Below, piece after piece: positions 12,165-21,792 of a stretch of 64,000 nt of DNA. Both the position numbers and the translations under genes were made by a program. Below the pieces are notes generated by a model that saw only the letters and a program-made list of their open reading frames with translations, searched no databases and had not been told where the DNA came from. The DNA comes from Carex sylvatica (Eukaryota; Streptophyta; Magnoliopsida; Poales; Cyperaceae), in the NCBI GenBank assembly GCA_964058845.1, contig CAXKVR010000526.1, positions 1-64,000 of the forward strand, written 5' to 3'. How positions within the stretch are numbered: position 1 is the first letter of the stretch; the number at the start of each line of letters is the position of its first letter.

Positions 12165-13025
12165 TTATTGCACTATGTTTTCAATTTCCAATTTCTGAAA
12201 ATAAGAAAAATGATAAGGCCGCTGGCTGATTGGCTTGGCACCAGGTTTGAGCTCAATCTTGTGATTTACCATTCTTTTTGGAGGTAAAGATTTTGGTTCC
12301 TCAAATACCGAACTGAATGCCTGTAACAACCCACAGATTTTGGGATCTAAGTACTGTTCTGGACAGTCTTTCCCTCCCTTTATTCTGAATAATTGGGCAT
12401 ACATGACCGAATTACCCTTTTGTGCCTCTTTTTCTACATCTACTCCTTCACATATTCTGATTTTCGCTCTTGCCTTCTCAGTGGTCAGTTTTATCTCAGA
12501 ATCATTCAAATCTATAGCCAGCATCCCTTGCCTCAAGTTCATCTTGACAGTACCTAGACTAGATATCCAGTTTACTCCCAAAATAATATCATATCCTTGT
12601 ACTGCTAAAACTCTTAAATTTGACTCAAAATGATGACCTTGCAAGGTGAACACTACCCTCTTACATTCAGTATCGAAAACTGCTCTTGGACCAGTAGCAA
12701 CTGTTACAAATAAAGGTTGAATGGGTACTGTTGGTAATTTGAGCGCTTGAACTAGGTTTGGATGAATGAAAGAATGTGTAGCTTCAGTATCAATAAGAGC
12801 TAAAATGGGAATAACTTTGAGTAATCCTTTAAACTTCAGTGTTTGGTTACTAGAAAAATTGTTGATGCTGTTTAGGGTAATAGTGTACCCCTCAGCCATC
12901 TCCTCATCTATTTTCCTTTCATCCATGGTTGGATCATGCTCCTCCTGATCATCACCTTGTTGCTCAACCCACTCCTTTTCTCCCTCCATAACATGAACAC
13001 TCTTATTACACCTATGCCCCTGATG
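12165..13025 (-). pseudogene. Gypsy protease and linker to RT
   Basis: The end of the zinc knuckle (HQGHRC) is followed by an acidic linker and a retropepsin-like domain: ALIDTEATHSFIHP, ILGVNWISSLG. The family's catalytic triad is D-S/T-G; here it reads D-T-E, a likely inactivating Gly to Glu change. The frame ends with TAA at 12165-12167 just before the RT. Confidence 0.85.
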
Positions 13026-14081
13026 TCACTTTTCATCACACTTATAACACAGTCCCATTTTTCGCTTTTGCTCAAAGGTTAATGTAGATGTTGGGTTATT
13101 ACTTGAAAGATTTGGTTTTGGTGCCTCATTCCATCTATTTGCATTTTGGTCAATAGGATTGCTGGTTCTGAAATTTTGGGGAGGTTGCTGTCTGGTTGTG
13201 ATGGTTGTTTGAGCTTTAAATAAGCTCATCTTCCTGTCAGTTGGTCCTATGGCTACCTCTAAATCCAAGGCAAGGTTAAAGGCATCATTCAAGGTCTGGG
13301 GTTTGAAAACATTTATGGTATTTTGCAACTCTTCCCTTAATCCACCAGTAAAATTCCAAACAAAGAAATTTTCTTGCTTGATACCGGTCTCAGCTTCCAA
13401 TCTGGATTTTGCTCTTTCAAATTCTTGCATGTACTCTTCTACTGATCCAGTATGTTGTGTCTTCCTAAACTGTACTATGGGGTTGGAATTGCTTCTTGGT
13501 TTAAACCGTACAAACACTTCCTCAATCAATACCGGCCATGCCGGATTCGGGTGTTCTACCCGATAACAGCTATACCATTCCTTTGCAATACCAATAAAGT
13601 TCATAGTTGCCATTCTCGTTTTATACTCGTCAGGAGTTTGGTAAACCTCAAAGTAAAACTTGCATTCTTCTACCCAATCTGTTGGGTTCTTCCCTTCAAA
13701 TTTGGGAAAATCGAAACGAGGCATGTGTACCTTTTGTGTGCCGATATGCTGATCTTGATACTCCCTTCTTGTTTCATGCCTACCAGGAGACTCGCTTCTA
13801 TCCCGCCTATTGTTTCTGTGCAAAGCTGAATTACTACCCTCAGCAGTATCTTGTTGTTTTCCCAAGATAGCATCAGCTAACATCCTAGTCATTGCCGCAA
13901 ATCGGGCATCTAATCCCGCAAATCGACCATCTAACCCTTCATCCAACTGATTGAACCTCTCATCTTGGGCCTAGAATGAAACTTGGGAGTCTCTCGCAAT
14001 CTGAGAGATCCTCTCATTTATCACGACCATATCTAACTGGTCTTCCTCCTCAGGTGGGTCGTTCCTCCTGGATTTTGGCAT
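13026..14081 (-). pseudogene. Gypsy gag
   Basis: Starts at ATG 14081 (MPKSRRNDPPEEED), 52 bp inside the binding site. An in-frame TAG at 13971-13973 splits off the first residues. The middle holds the retrotransposon gag domain (DFPKFEGKNPTDWVEECKFY, FRKTQHTGSVEEYMQEFE) and the end the CCHC knuckle CYKCDEK, whose next codon is TGA (13026-13028) where Trp is usual; the rest of the knuckle continues in frame. Confidence 0.88.
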
Positions 14082-14132
14082 TCTTGTACTTCTTGATTGC
14101 TCGAACTACAACTTCCCGGCTGAACGAACCTG

Positions 14133-14144
14133 GCTCTGATACCA
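14133..14144 (-). other. Primer binding site (initiator tRNA-Met)
   Basis: On the minus strand TGGTATCAGAGC follows the 5' LTR after a 4-bp spacer. This is the common plant retrotransposon site complementary to the 3' end of initiator tRNA-Met. Confidence 0.92.
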
Positions 14145-14148
14145 GAAC

Positions 14149-14635
14149 TGCAGCGAGAATGAATCTCAGCAGCAGGTGGTGATCGAAAGGAATCAAATCA
14201 CACAAAGACAGAAGTGGAATGGGAAAAATTGAGAATACGAAAGAAGAGAACTTGGAATAGAACAAGGTAAAATTGGCTCTTTTGATAATGTTTTTCATAC
14301 CATCTGTTACACATATACAAGCCTCTTATATAGGCGATGAATTCTCAAAAGAAACGAATACAAAAGATTTACTAAATTGCCCAAATGAATCTACGTTTAG
14401 CAACTCAGCAGCCACGTAAGCTAATTCTGTTGAGTTATTACAATGATCAGTTCCCACTAGTTGGTTTGGCCTCCAGTTCTTCTCCATTCCTGACAACTCG
14501 AGACCCCTTACTCAGTTGCAGCGGCCTCCCCTTTTATTTTCTGTTGCCCTTTTCTATTGACCGTCCTGCCCTCAACTCTTCCTCCTCTTTGTTCTTCTCC
14601 AACGGTTGCCCCCAAATCCATATCATCTTGCTGCA
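14149..14635 (-). repeat. 5' LTR of the gypsy element
   Basis: 487 bp, partner of 8988-9474. Being the upstream LTR on the minus strand it would hold the element's promoter. The frame 14385-14816 crossing its end is not a gene. Confidence 0.93.
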
Positions 14636-14640
14636 TGCGC

Positions 14641-15432
14641 CACGCACAGCGCACTCCACGATCTACATCTTCGGCATAGGTTCTTGTTCTTCTCCAATAT
14701 TTTTTTCTGTGGTCTCACAAAGAGAGCTCGTACCCGTGACAGATCTGATGTTGATCGTTGCCGATCTGGCTCGCCCTAGCCTTTCGTTATGTCTCCCCCC
14801 CTTGCGACCTCTCTGATTGCCGGCCGACTGCTCCCGACATTCCTCCAAAGTCAGCCGCGCGCCCTCTCCTGCTAACCCTAGGTTTGTAAGATTTCTCTTT
14901 TTATTCATTTTTTCCCTCATACTAATAGGATTTCACATATTTTACATGAGGTTCCTAGATTTCTAGGACATACTCTGAATTTGTCTCTATACTGCCTTAT
15001 ATAAAATTATCTCTGTTAATTTTTGATATTTTGTTAGAATATGAGCCAAGAAGGTGGTACCTTTTAAGTTTCTCTTAGTAGTTAGATTTGCTTGTATTTT
15101 TTAGAAGTATGCAATGATAGCTAGAACTACAATTAGTTGCATTTCAATACCACTTTGTTGCTTGTGTTAACAGATAGAGGAGAATTAAACTTTCTATCAA
15201 CCATTTTTTTTATCAATACTGGTGAAAAGTATTATGGGTATTAAATTAAGGGCATGCAAATTGATCAATTAAAATTCTTTGTAGCTTACAAATTCATTTA
15301 GTGCTCTTATAAGTCATGCATGATTTTTGCAACAAACATAATTGTGTCTCTTTACAAATACTAATAACTCATCATATTATTTTGTTTTTTTAAAGAATTA
15401 AAATGCATAACTCTTGTTATATTTTTACTCAG
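14641..15432 (+). other. Continuation of the CACTA-type composite: leader and intron-like sequence
   Basis: Joins to 8987 if the gypsy insertion is removed. 14641-14880 is GC-rich and leader-like and ends in a good donor context (CCCTAG|GTTTGTAAG). 14890-15430 is AT-rich like an intron and ends TTTTTACTCAG just before a malic-enzyme exon piece. No transposase coding seen. Confidence 0.45.
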
Positions 15433-15496
15433 GTGGAAATGATAGTGGTGACAGATGGAAGTAGGATATTGGGTCTCGGTGATCTTGGTGTACATG
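15433..15496 (+). pseudogene. Captured exon fragment of NADP-dependent malic enzyme
   Basis: Translates as VEMIVVTDGSRILGLGDLGV (plus H), the strongly conserved segment at the start of the malic enzyme nucleotide-binding region. It is bounded by an acceptor (TTACTCAG) and a donor-like GTATGT at 15497, so it keeps exon-intron structure. The next malic-enzyme exon piece lies at 16994, with a solo LTR between. Only two exon pieces are present, so this cannot make the enzyme. Confidence 0.8.
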
Positions 15497-15527
15497 GTAT
15501 GTGATTACAGTCGAAAAACTTGATATG

Positions 15528-16848
15528 TGATGTCTCGTTATTTGATCTATATTTTGACCAAAATTTTGTACCAAAACCTGTGTCTTATACCACCAAATCA
15601 TGTCTATTTCATTAAATATCTATATAATTTGGTATTGCTGCATTTTTATTCTTATTTTGCAGAAAACAGGCGAAATCAGGGAAGATTGTGAAGTCTGAAG
15701 GTCTTCACACGGGTTGCGTCACATCCGAGGCGGGCCGCATCACATCTGACCCGACCACTGATGTGACCTCCCATCAGCCGCTCGAGAGACACAGGAATGC
15801 GGGCGACGCCAGTCTTTTTCGAAAACAGAACAAAATTGAAAATAGAGGCCAATTGAAGGAAGGTCAGCCAGAAAGGCTATAATACGAGATTTCTTGCTAC
15901 ATAGGAGGCATTCTGGATATTCTGGAGCTAAGAAGAGAATTCTAGGGTTTGGACTTGACGGCTAGCTTGGAGACAAAGTTGAGAAGCGAAAAGATGCAAG
16001 TTAGAACTATGTCTGAGTAGATCTTTTAGTTTCTGGGGTTATGATGTAGTCGAATACTTTGTTTTATATGCAAGTTATTTAAATCTGTGTTGATATTTGT
16101 GTTTACTTGTTTGAGTAGTATTTTAATTGCTTAATTGAAATTGTTTAGATTATTCATAACTTACTGTTAGATGAACTTAAACATCTTTCTTGTACTTTGG
16201 CATTGATCTTTGTCTCAACCAGACTAAGTATATGAGGTAGGTTTGTGAGCTGAGAGGCGAGACCAATTAGTAGCAGGTGAACTTTTCATGCGTCGAGAAA
16301 TGGTGGATACCTTTAATAAACCAGATAAGTAACTTAGGTAGAATACCAATAAACGAGAGTTGAGGTTTAGAAACTTAAGAGGATAAAAATTGCAATTCCA
16401 TTACCGAGTTTATTAAGCTAACAAACTAGAGTTGAGGTTTAGGAACATCAGATACGGTCAATAGAACCCTACAGGTACCTGATGTACATGTATTAACTCG
16501 AGGGCCACATGGACCGCGTCAGGTACCGAGAAGCAGAGTTGAAGATGAAATAAGAAATCCTAAAAATGCCTTTTTATTTCTGAATTAAACCAAGTTTATT
16601 TACTCTCTTATTTTTAATCTCTGTTATTGAATTACTTAGGAAATATAAACACCAAAACCAACATTTTCAAACTTCTAATTTTTAAGTAAATTCATGTAAA
16701 ATCTAGTTAATACTTGAACCGTCCTCTGGACCGATATCTGACCATACCATCGATAGGATTGTATACTTGCAGTCTGAGTCACGGTGTAGTCCAGGTTAAA
16801 AGGTATAGCTTACTATACTGAAATTTGTTCTATACTTTTGAGTGAACA
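15528..16848 (+). mobile_element. Solo LTR, family L1, with perfect TSD ATATG
   Basis: 1,321 bp starting TGATGTCTCG and ending GAGTGAACA, flanked by ATATG at 15523-15527 and 16849-16853. The same family occurs on minus at 34593-36129. Shared blocks include TGCTGCATTTTTATTCTTAT, GAGTAGATCTTT, GTCTCAACCAGACTAAGTAT-like, GGATACCTTTA and GAGAGTTGAGGTTTAG. Repeats of GTCGCATC-like words lie in its first third. It splits the captured malic-enzyme sequence, so it inserted after capture. Confidence 0.85.
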
Positions 16849-16993
16849 ATATGTACATCTCAACTGCTGGAAAAAATTCACAGAGGATATCTATTATTTA
16901 TTATACATTTCTCTTTATATTAATTATTTCTTCTAAATTAAAATTGAACCCTACTCCTAAATTCAAGATAACTGTTTTTTTTTCTTATAATAG

Positions 16994-17055
16994 ATGTTTC
17001 AAGTCATGATAGATGTGGGAACAAACAATGAAAAACTCCTCAATAATTCCTTTGT
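16994..17055 (+). pseudogene. Second captured malic-enzyme exon fragment
   Basis: Translates as MFQVMIDVGTNNEKLLNN. VMIDVGTNNEKLL is diagnostic of NADP-malic enzyme and lies a few residues after the segment at 15433 in the enzyme. It has an acceptor (TTATAATAG) and a donor (GTAAGT at 17056). The order and strand match the source gene. Confidence 0.82.
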
Positions 17056-17250
17056 GTAAGTGGTTGATAGAAGAAAATCAACAAATTTTATAACTTAGTG
17101 ATTATTTCCTCGTGAAATAGTTCAGATTTTTATTTTGGCTAAAACAAAGAAAGAACATCAATAAAAGAAATGAAAATGATAAGCAAAAACTGAACCAAAA
17201 AAAAAAATGAATTTCTTGTATGTTTTGTAATTTGTGTTTGTGCTTGACAG

Positions 17251-17336
17251 AAAAGTCATGGAGTGCCTGATTCAATGATCAGAGAAGTTAGAGATATAAC
17301 TCACACTTTCTTTGCACTTTCTACTGAGGAGAAATT
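17251..17336 (+). pseudogene. Captured exon fragment of a 2-oxoglutarate/Fe(II) dioxygenase
   Basis: Reads HGVPDSMIREVRDITHTFFA then LSTEEKL, the typical N-terminal (DIOX_N) motif of plant 2-oxoglutarate-dependent dioxygenases (NHGVP...FF.LP.EEK). It is bounded by acceptor GCTTGACAG and donor GTAAGT. It comes from a gene unrelated to malic enzyme yet has the same strand and similar intron spacing. The metal-binding core is absent. Confidence 0.72.
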
Positions 17337-18142
17337 GTAAGTTGGATTCAATATTTAACTCCCGCTTATATTTTATTCCTGTGTTGTCATTAAATTAATT
17401 TGAAAATTATTCTAGTGTTATAGGTCAATTTACATGGATAGTATGGATAGTATGCTTCTTAATGGAAATAATATCTAAGATGTTTACTGTGAAGATTTTT
17501 TTTCTTTATTTCAGTTTTTGTTTTAAATTTATTTTTACTGTGAAGATTCGTAACATGACAATGTTAATATATAGTATTTTAAAACCATAACTTGAATTAA
17601 GCTTGTATCACTCCTGTAAAATTGAAGATTGTGTCTGTTTTGTCAGAGGTTCCAATAATAACTTGAATTAAATTTGTATCACTCCTGTAATTTTACTGTT
17701 ATATGCTATTCTATTATTTTACTTTAAACTTGCAAGTTTTTCTTTTGGTCGAATTTCAGACAGAAATAGAATATGCACAAAAGACTTGCCAGCTTGTTCG
17801 AGATTTGTAAATATGTTGACTTCGATGGATGACTATGCCGAGAGCACAATAGAAAAACTTTACACTTGAGAGCATACCAACAATACCAGAATTTTTTGTT
17901 GTGCCCAGGTAGAACTATACATTTGAGAGCATGCCAATATTTGATAGCATACTAATAGAAATCTGTACACTTGAGAGCATGCCAATAGAAAATCAATTTA
18001 TATATATAACAATAGCTGTGTATATATAATTGCTTATCAGTTCTCTTTTATTTTGGTTCTTTGCAGTGTGATCAATCAAGAGCTGATAATCTCGTGAGAA
18101 AATTTGGACCAAGCCTTAAAAAGGTTTAATGATTTGAAAATT
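17337..18142 (+). other. Intron-like sequence with two further exon-like patches
   Basis: AT-rich. After the acceptor-like TCGAATTTCAG a patch at about 17761-17910 could encode a few dozen residues (one frame gives SIPTIPEFFVVP). Another patch at 18067-18124 follows TTTGCAG and reads CDQSRADNLVRKFGPSLKK before GTTTAATG. I cannot name either source. They may be further captured exons. Confidence 0.35.
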
Positions 18143-19292
18143 TGATAAGCATAAATTATATACATATTCGATCTAGTTTTCATTATAAAATAAACGCCAA
18201 ATATCTTATATTTTGAATATAAAGAGAATAGAATACACCTAGAATCAAGTTACTGCATTTGTTTGATTTTAATTTGCAGGAAACAAAGAAAAATGAAAAA
18301 AAACGAAGAAAAATGCCCAGTGTGGACGCACGGTTTTCGATACGAATGTACTAAGTACTTAGATGGATTTCTGGACGCGCGCCAATTTTAAAAAGGTATA
18401 ATAAGCTATTCGTCAAAAACCGTGCGGATGCACGGATATCGATGCGGACGCACTGTAGCAGAACTGCAAAAATGGAGTCTAAACTTAAAACGGCCACAAC
18501 TTTTGACTCGTAACTCCGTTTTGGACATATTACCACTTTTCGGAAAGCCAACGAGAAGATCTACAACGTGAGAAAATAAAAATGAAATTTGGGATCCAGT
18601 GCGGATGAGCCCAGACGCACTCAACACTTGGTCGATTTCAGCAACTTCAGAAAAGCACAGAATCCACCCGCAGTGCGGGTCATCCATCCGCAGTGCCACC
18701 CGCAGTGCGGGTCATCCATCCGCATTCCCATCCGCAGTCAGAGTTATTCAAAGGAGTTTAAAAAGGAAACTTGTCCCAGTGCAGGTGAAGCCACCCGCAG
18801 TGCGGGTCATCCATCCGCACTGGACCCGCATAAAGCCAATAACTGCCCGGTTTGACAGTTTTTCTATTTTTGGCGCTTTATGGACGCATTTTTACTGCCA
18901 GAAATACACATGCTTGCCGAAAAAGTAATGTAAACAGAGCAACCACTACTCCATTTACCCTGGATTCAAGGTTCTAAATCGGGCATAGTCCTTGGTTATA
19001 AAAGGAAGGGTTAATTCTCAATCAGAAAATCATCACACCACACATCAACCAACACACCATCATTCCCTTTCTTTACACATACACTTAGCGATAAATTCTG
19101 GAGTAAGGAAAGCTTTCAAGCAAGGAGAAGAAGGATTTCCTAAACAAGATTCGGCAAAATAGAGGTCTTTGATTTGTCAAAGGGTGTAATTGCTTCTTTT
19201 ATTTCATTTCTTCTTACTTTGCCAATTTTTGTAATGGATCTCTCCATGAGGGAGTAAGATTTTATTAATTGTCAAAACATTTCTAAGTCACC
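18143..19292 (+). mobile_element. LTR-like sequence, family L2 (long copy)
   Basis: Starts TGATAAGCATAAATTATAT, exactly like the reverse complement of the solo LTR ending at 46818. They also share CACCTAGAATCAAGTTACTG and the CAGTGCGGGTCATCC words. It has a TATA box (GGTTATAAAAGG at about 18993) and a leader, as expected for an LTR promoter. The right end is uncertain (TAAGTCA near 19292 is a guess) and no target duplication was found. Several copies of TGCGGGTCATCCATCCGCA-type dyads occur at 18670-18820. Confidence 0.6.
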
Positions 19293-20554
19293 CCATCTGA
19301 CCATTCATAAGAGTAAGATTTTATTAATTAATGCTAATAGAGTTTAGCAGCTTCTCTTCGTTAGACCAAGCAAAAGAAAGAAAAGAAACAACGACTCCTC
19401 TCTGTTCGATCTATTTTGGAATCAAATCCAAGAAAAAAGTAACAATGGAGAAAGTTTTTTCCTCTTTCTCTGCCTTGAAAATTTCATGTTTCTTTCGTCT
19501 TACATTTGTTTATTCATTCTCACGATAGTCAAAATATACCCTCATTATGGTCTCATGCTATCAATTCAACCTTCCTCAAATCTCGAAACATATTATTTTG
19601 GGTATTTAGTGATCGAGATGAATATGCAAAAGAAAAATTGAAATTTCAACTTATTTCAAGATATGTTAAAAATTAGAATATTGGGATAAAATTAGAAAAA
19701 AATATCATATATTAGTAGTAAATATTTTCTTTTTGCTTTCATTTTTTATAAATTTTCTTAATAATAAAAAAGTTTGGTATATCAATACGTATCGTCGTTA
19801 CCCGATACGTCTCTTAACCAAGATTCTACATAGCGATTATCGCATCATCGCGATAAGGCTAAATAAAAAATTATCGTGAATAGCGTAGCTATAGCGAAAG
19901 CTATCATACATAGTGTTTTTTGATTAATTTTTTTTTTTATATTTCTACTAATTATCAACAATATCTAAAGTCTCACATAGTAGTAATAAGTCACACAAAA
20001 TTGATTAAGAAATTAAAATATTCATATTGAACTAGTACAAAGTTAAAATTACTATTCAAAATATCTCTAATAATATCATAAACTATCTATCTTTTTTCTA
20101 TTAAAAATAACTAAGCATCATGACATAAACTATATATCTTTTCTCTATTATAAAATATATGAGCATGGCATAAACTATCAATTTTTTTCTATTTAAAAAT
20201 AAAAAACAATCCGAACCTTGAATAAAAAAAATTATTAAATTTTTTTTTTGAATATTTAAATAAAAGACTATGTAGTATAGCATGCGCTATAGTGTGTAGC
20301 ATGTAATGCAAATAACATATTGTTATTACTGTTATAGCGGTCATAGATAAAATAACACACTTTTATTTTATAACTTAGTATTTAAGATTCAAAAACGCTA
20401 CAACAACACTTTGCTATAGCGTGCTATTTAACGGCTCTTAACATGGCATGTTATACGCTAGTATGAGATATGTTTCAAAAAATGTACTGTATCATATCAT
20501 GTAGAGTCAAACCGTCATAAACTGTGTTGTGTCAAACAGCGATATGTTTCACTA
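19293..20554. other. AT-rich intergenic with scattered GCTATAGC motifs
   Basis: No gene. An 18-bp direct repeat AGTAAGATTTTATTAATT occurs at about 19254 and 19312. Between 19,860 and 20,430 the words GCTATAGCG, GCTATAGTG and TTATAGCGG recur in both orientations, perhaps the remains of a small DNA transposon. An A-run of about 25 lies before the first MULE. Confidence 0.35.
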
Positions 20555-20945
20555 AAAAAAAAAAAAAAAAAAAAAAGCCAGCAATATGTATCGCCGATTT
20601 TTTTAATAATAGAAATAAAATAAATAAAATATCGGAATACGATACTGATTTTAATTTTTGTCAAAATATGAGTAGAACAGGTGGTGTTAACCCGTCCCGA
20701 TTAGGTGATTCGATTTGATAATTAGCTTAATCAATTATTTTGATTGAGCGAAAAAAAAATGGGACGAGAAGGGTGGACCCATCCCAAAAAAAGCGAAAAA
20801 AAAATGGGACGGGAAGGGTGGACCCGTCCCGAAAAGCGAAAAAAAAAATAAAAAATAAAAAAAATGGGACGGGAAGGGTGGACCCGTCCTGAAAAAGTGA
20901 AAAAAAAAACAGGCCGGGATAATCCAACCCGTCCCATACTCTTCT
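20555..20945 (+). repeat. Left TIR of MULE 1 with internal minisatellite
   Basis: Pairs with 28450-28925 in reverse complement. From 20748 a unit of about 42 bp (GCGAAAAAAAATGGGACGGG then AAGGGTGGACCCGTCCCGAA) is repeated about four times. Each unit contains the inverted words GGGACGGG and CCCGTCCC. Confidence 0.85.
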
Positions 20946-21792
20946 TCTATCTACCAAACACTCTCTCTGTCTCTCTCTATCTGCCTTCGGAGAAAGGGTT
21001 TACAATAGCCCGTCTGGATTTTGCTGTCTGCCCCTCCGAAAGAAAAAAAAACGGTGTCGGTGCTAGGACGGAATACAATAGCCCGTCTGGATCCCTCTCC
21101 TCTGTTGCTGTCGTTCTCTCCTCTGCCGCTTCTCTCATTTTTTCCAGGTAATTTTTTTATTTATATAAAATTAAAATAAATTAGTATAGAAATTAATTAA
21201 TAATAAGTTTCAATTTAATTTGTTATCTAATTATAGTGAATTTTATTAGTTTGTTAATTGTAATTTAAAAGAATTGATAAATTAGAGTTTAGAACAATTA
21301 ATTTATTTTTAGACCATTTGATATGATAAAATTAATTTCGTTTAATTTAGTTATTTAAATTAGTCCATAGCATATAATTGAGAGAGTTGATAGTATTATT
21401 TTAATTATTGTTGAGATTAGTTGCAATTTATTAGATATGAATAATTTGTAATATTATTTTGAGAATATTTTAGCGTAAAGTTCATAGTTCATTCATTTTG
21501 GATTTTTAGTAATGCAAGTAATTTAGGTAATGTAAGTACTTATTTTTTTAATATATTATGAAAATGAATTGAATTAATTAGATTTAATTTTATTAGTTTG
21601 TTAAGTGTATTTTGCAAGAAGTGATAAATTAGATAATTTATTAATCTCTTATTTTATTTATTTCTTAATTTATCTATTCATGTGTGTTTTATAGTTCATA
21701 GGTATTTGCTTAATTTAGTAATTTATTTAATAATGTGAATGGTTAGTAAATTTAGATTGTTATTAATTCTTTCAAAACGTTATGCATGTAGA
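20946..21792 (+). promoter_or_regulatory. Leader and probable 5' UTR intron of the PMD gene
   Basis: A CT-rich stretch (CTCTCTCTGTCTCTCTC) follows the TIR. A good donor TTTTTCCAG|GTAATT lies at about 21145, followed by an AT-rich, intron-like stretch up to the start ATG at 21793. No separate gene. Confidence 0.4.

Larger units (their letters stand above)
8988..14635 (-). mobile_element. Complete Ty3/gypsy retrotransposon (chromovirus-type, probably Reina-like)
   Basis: 5,648 bp with 487-bp LTRs, flanked by a perfect 5-bp target duplication TGCGC (8983-8987 and 14636-14640). Internal order on minus: primer binding site for initiator tRNA-Met, one long gag-pol frame (14081 to 9347, ending inside the left LTR), polypurine tract. 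Domains in order are gag, CCHC knuckle, protease, reverse transcriptase, RNase H, integrase and a chromodomain-like end; integrase after RNase H fixes it as Ty3/gypsy. The frame is broken by eight stops and one frameshift, so the copy is dead. I count 13 differences between the LTRs (2.7%), mostly transitions. It sits inside the leader of the CACTA-type composite. Confidence 0.93.

Noticed and set aside
10278..13870. Several plus-strand frames of 80-130 codons
   Set aside because: Antisense shadows of the gypsy gag-pol.
14385..14816. 143-codon open frame
   Set aside because: It crosses the gypsy LTR end into flanking leader sequence and has no domain.
19860..20430. A complete hAT or MITE element
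   Set aside because: GCTATAGC words recur, but no terminal inverted repeats or target duplication could be fixed.
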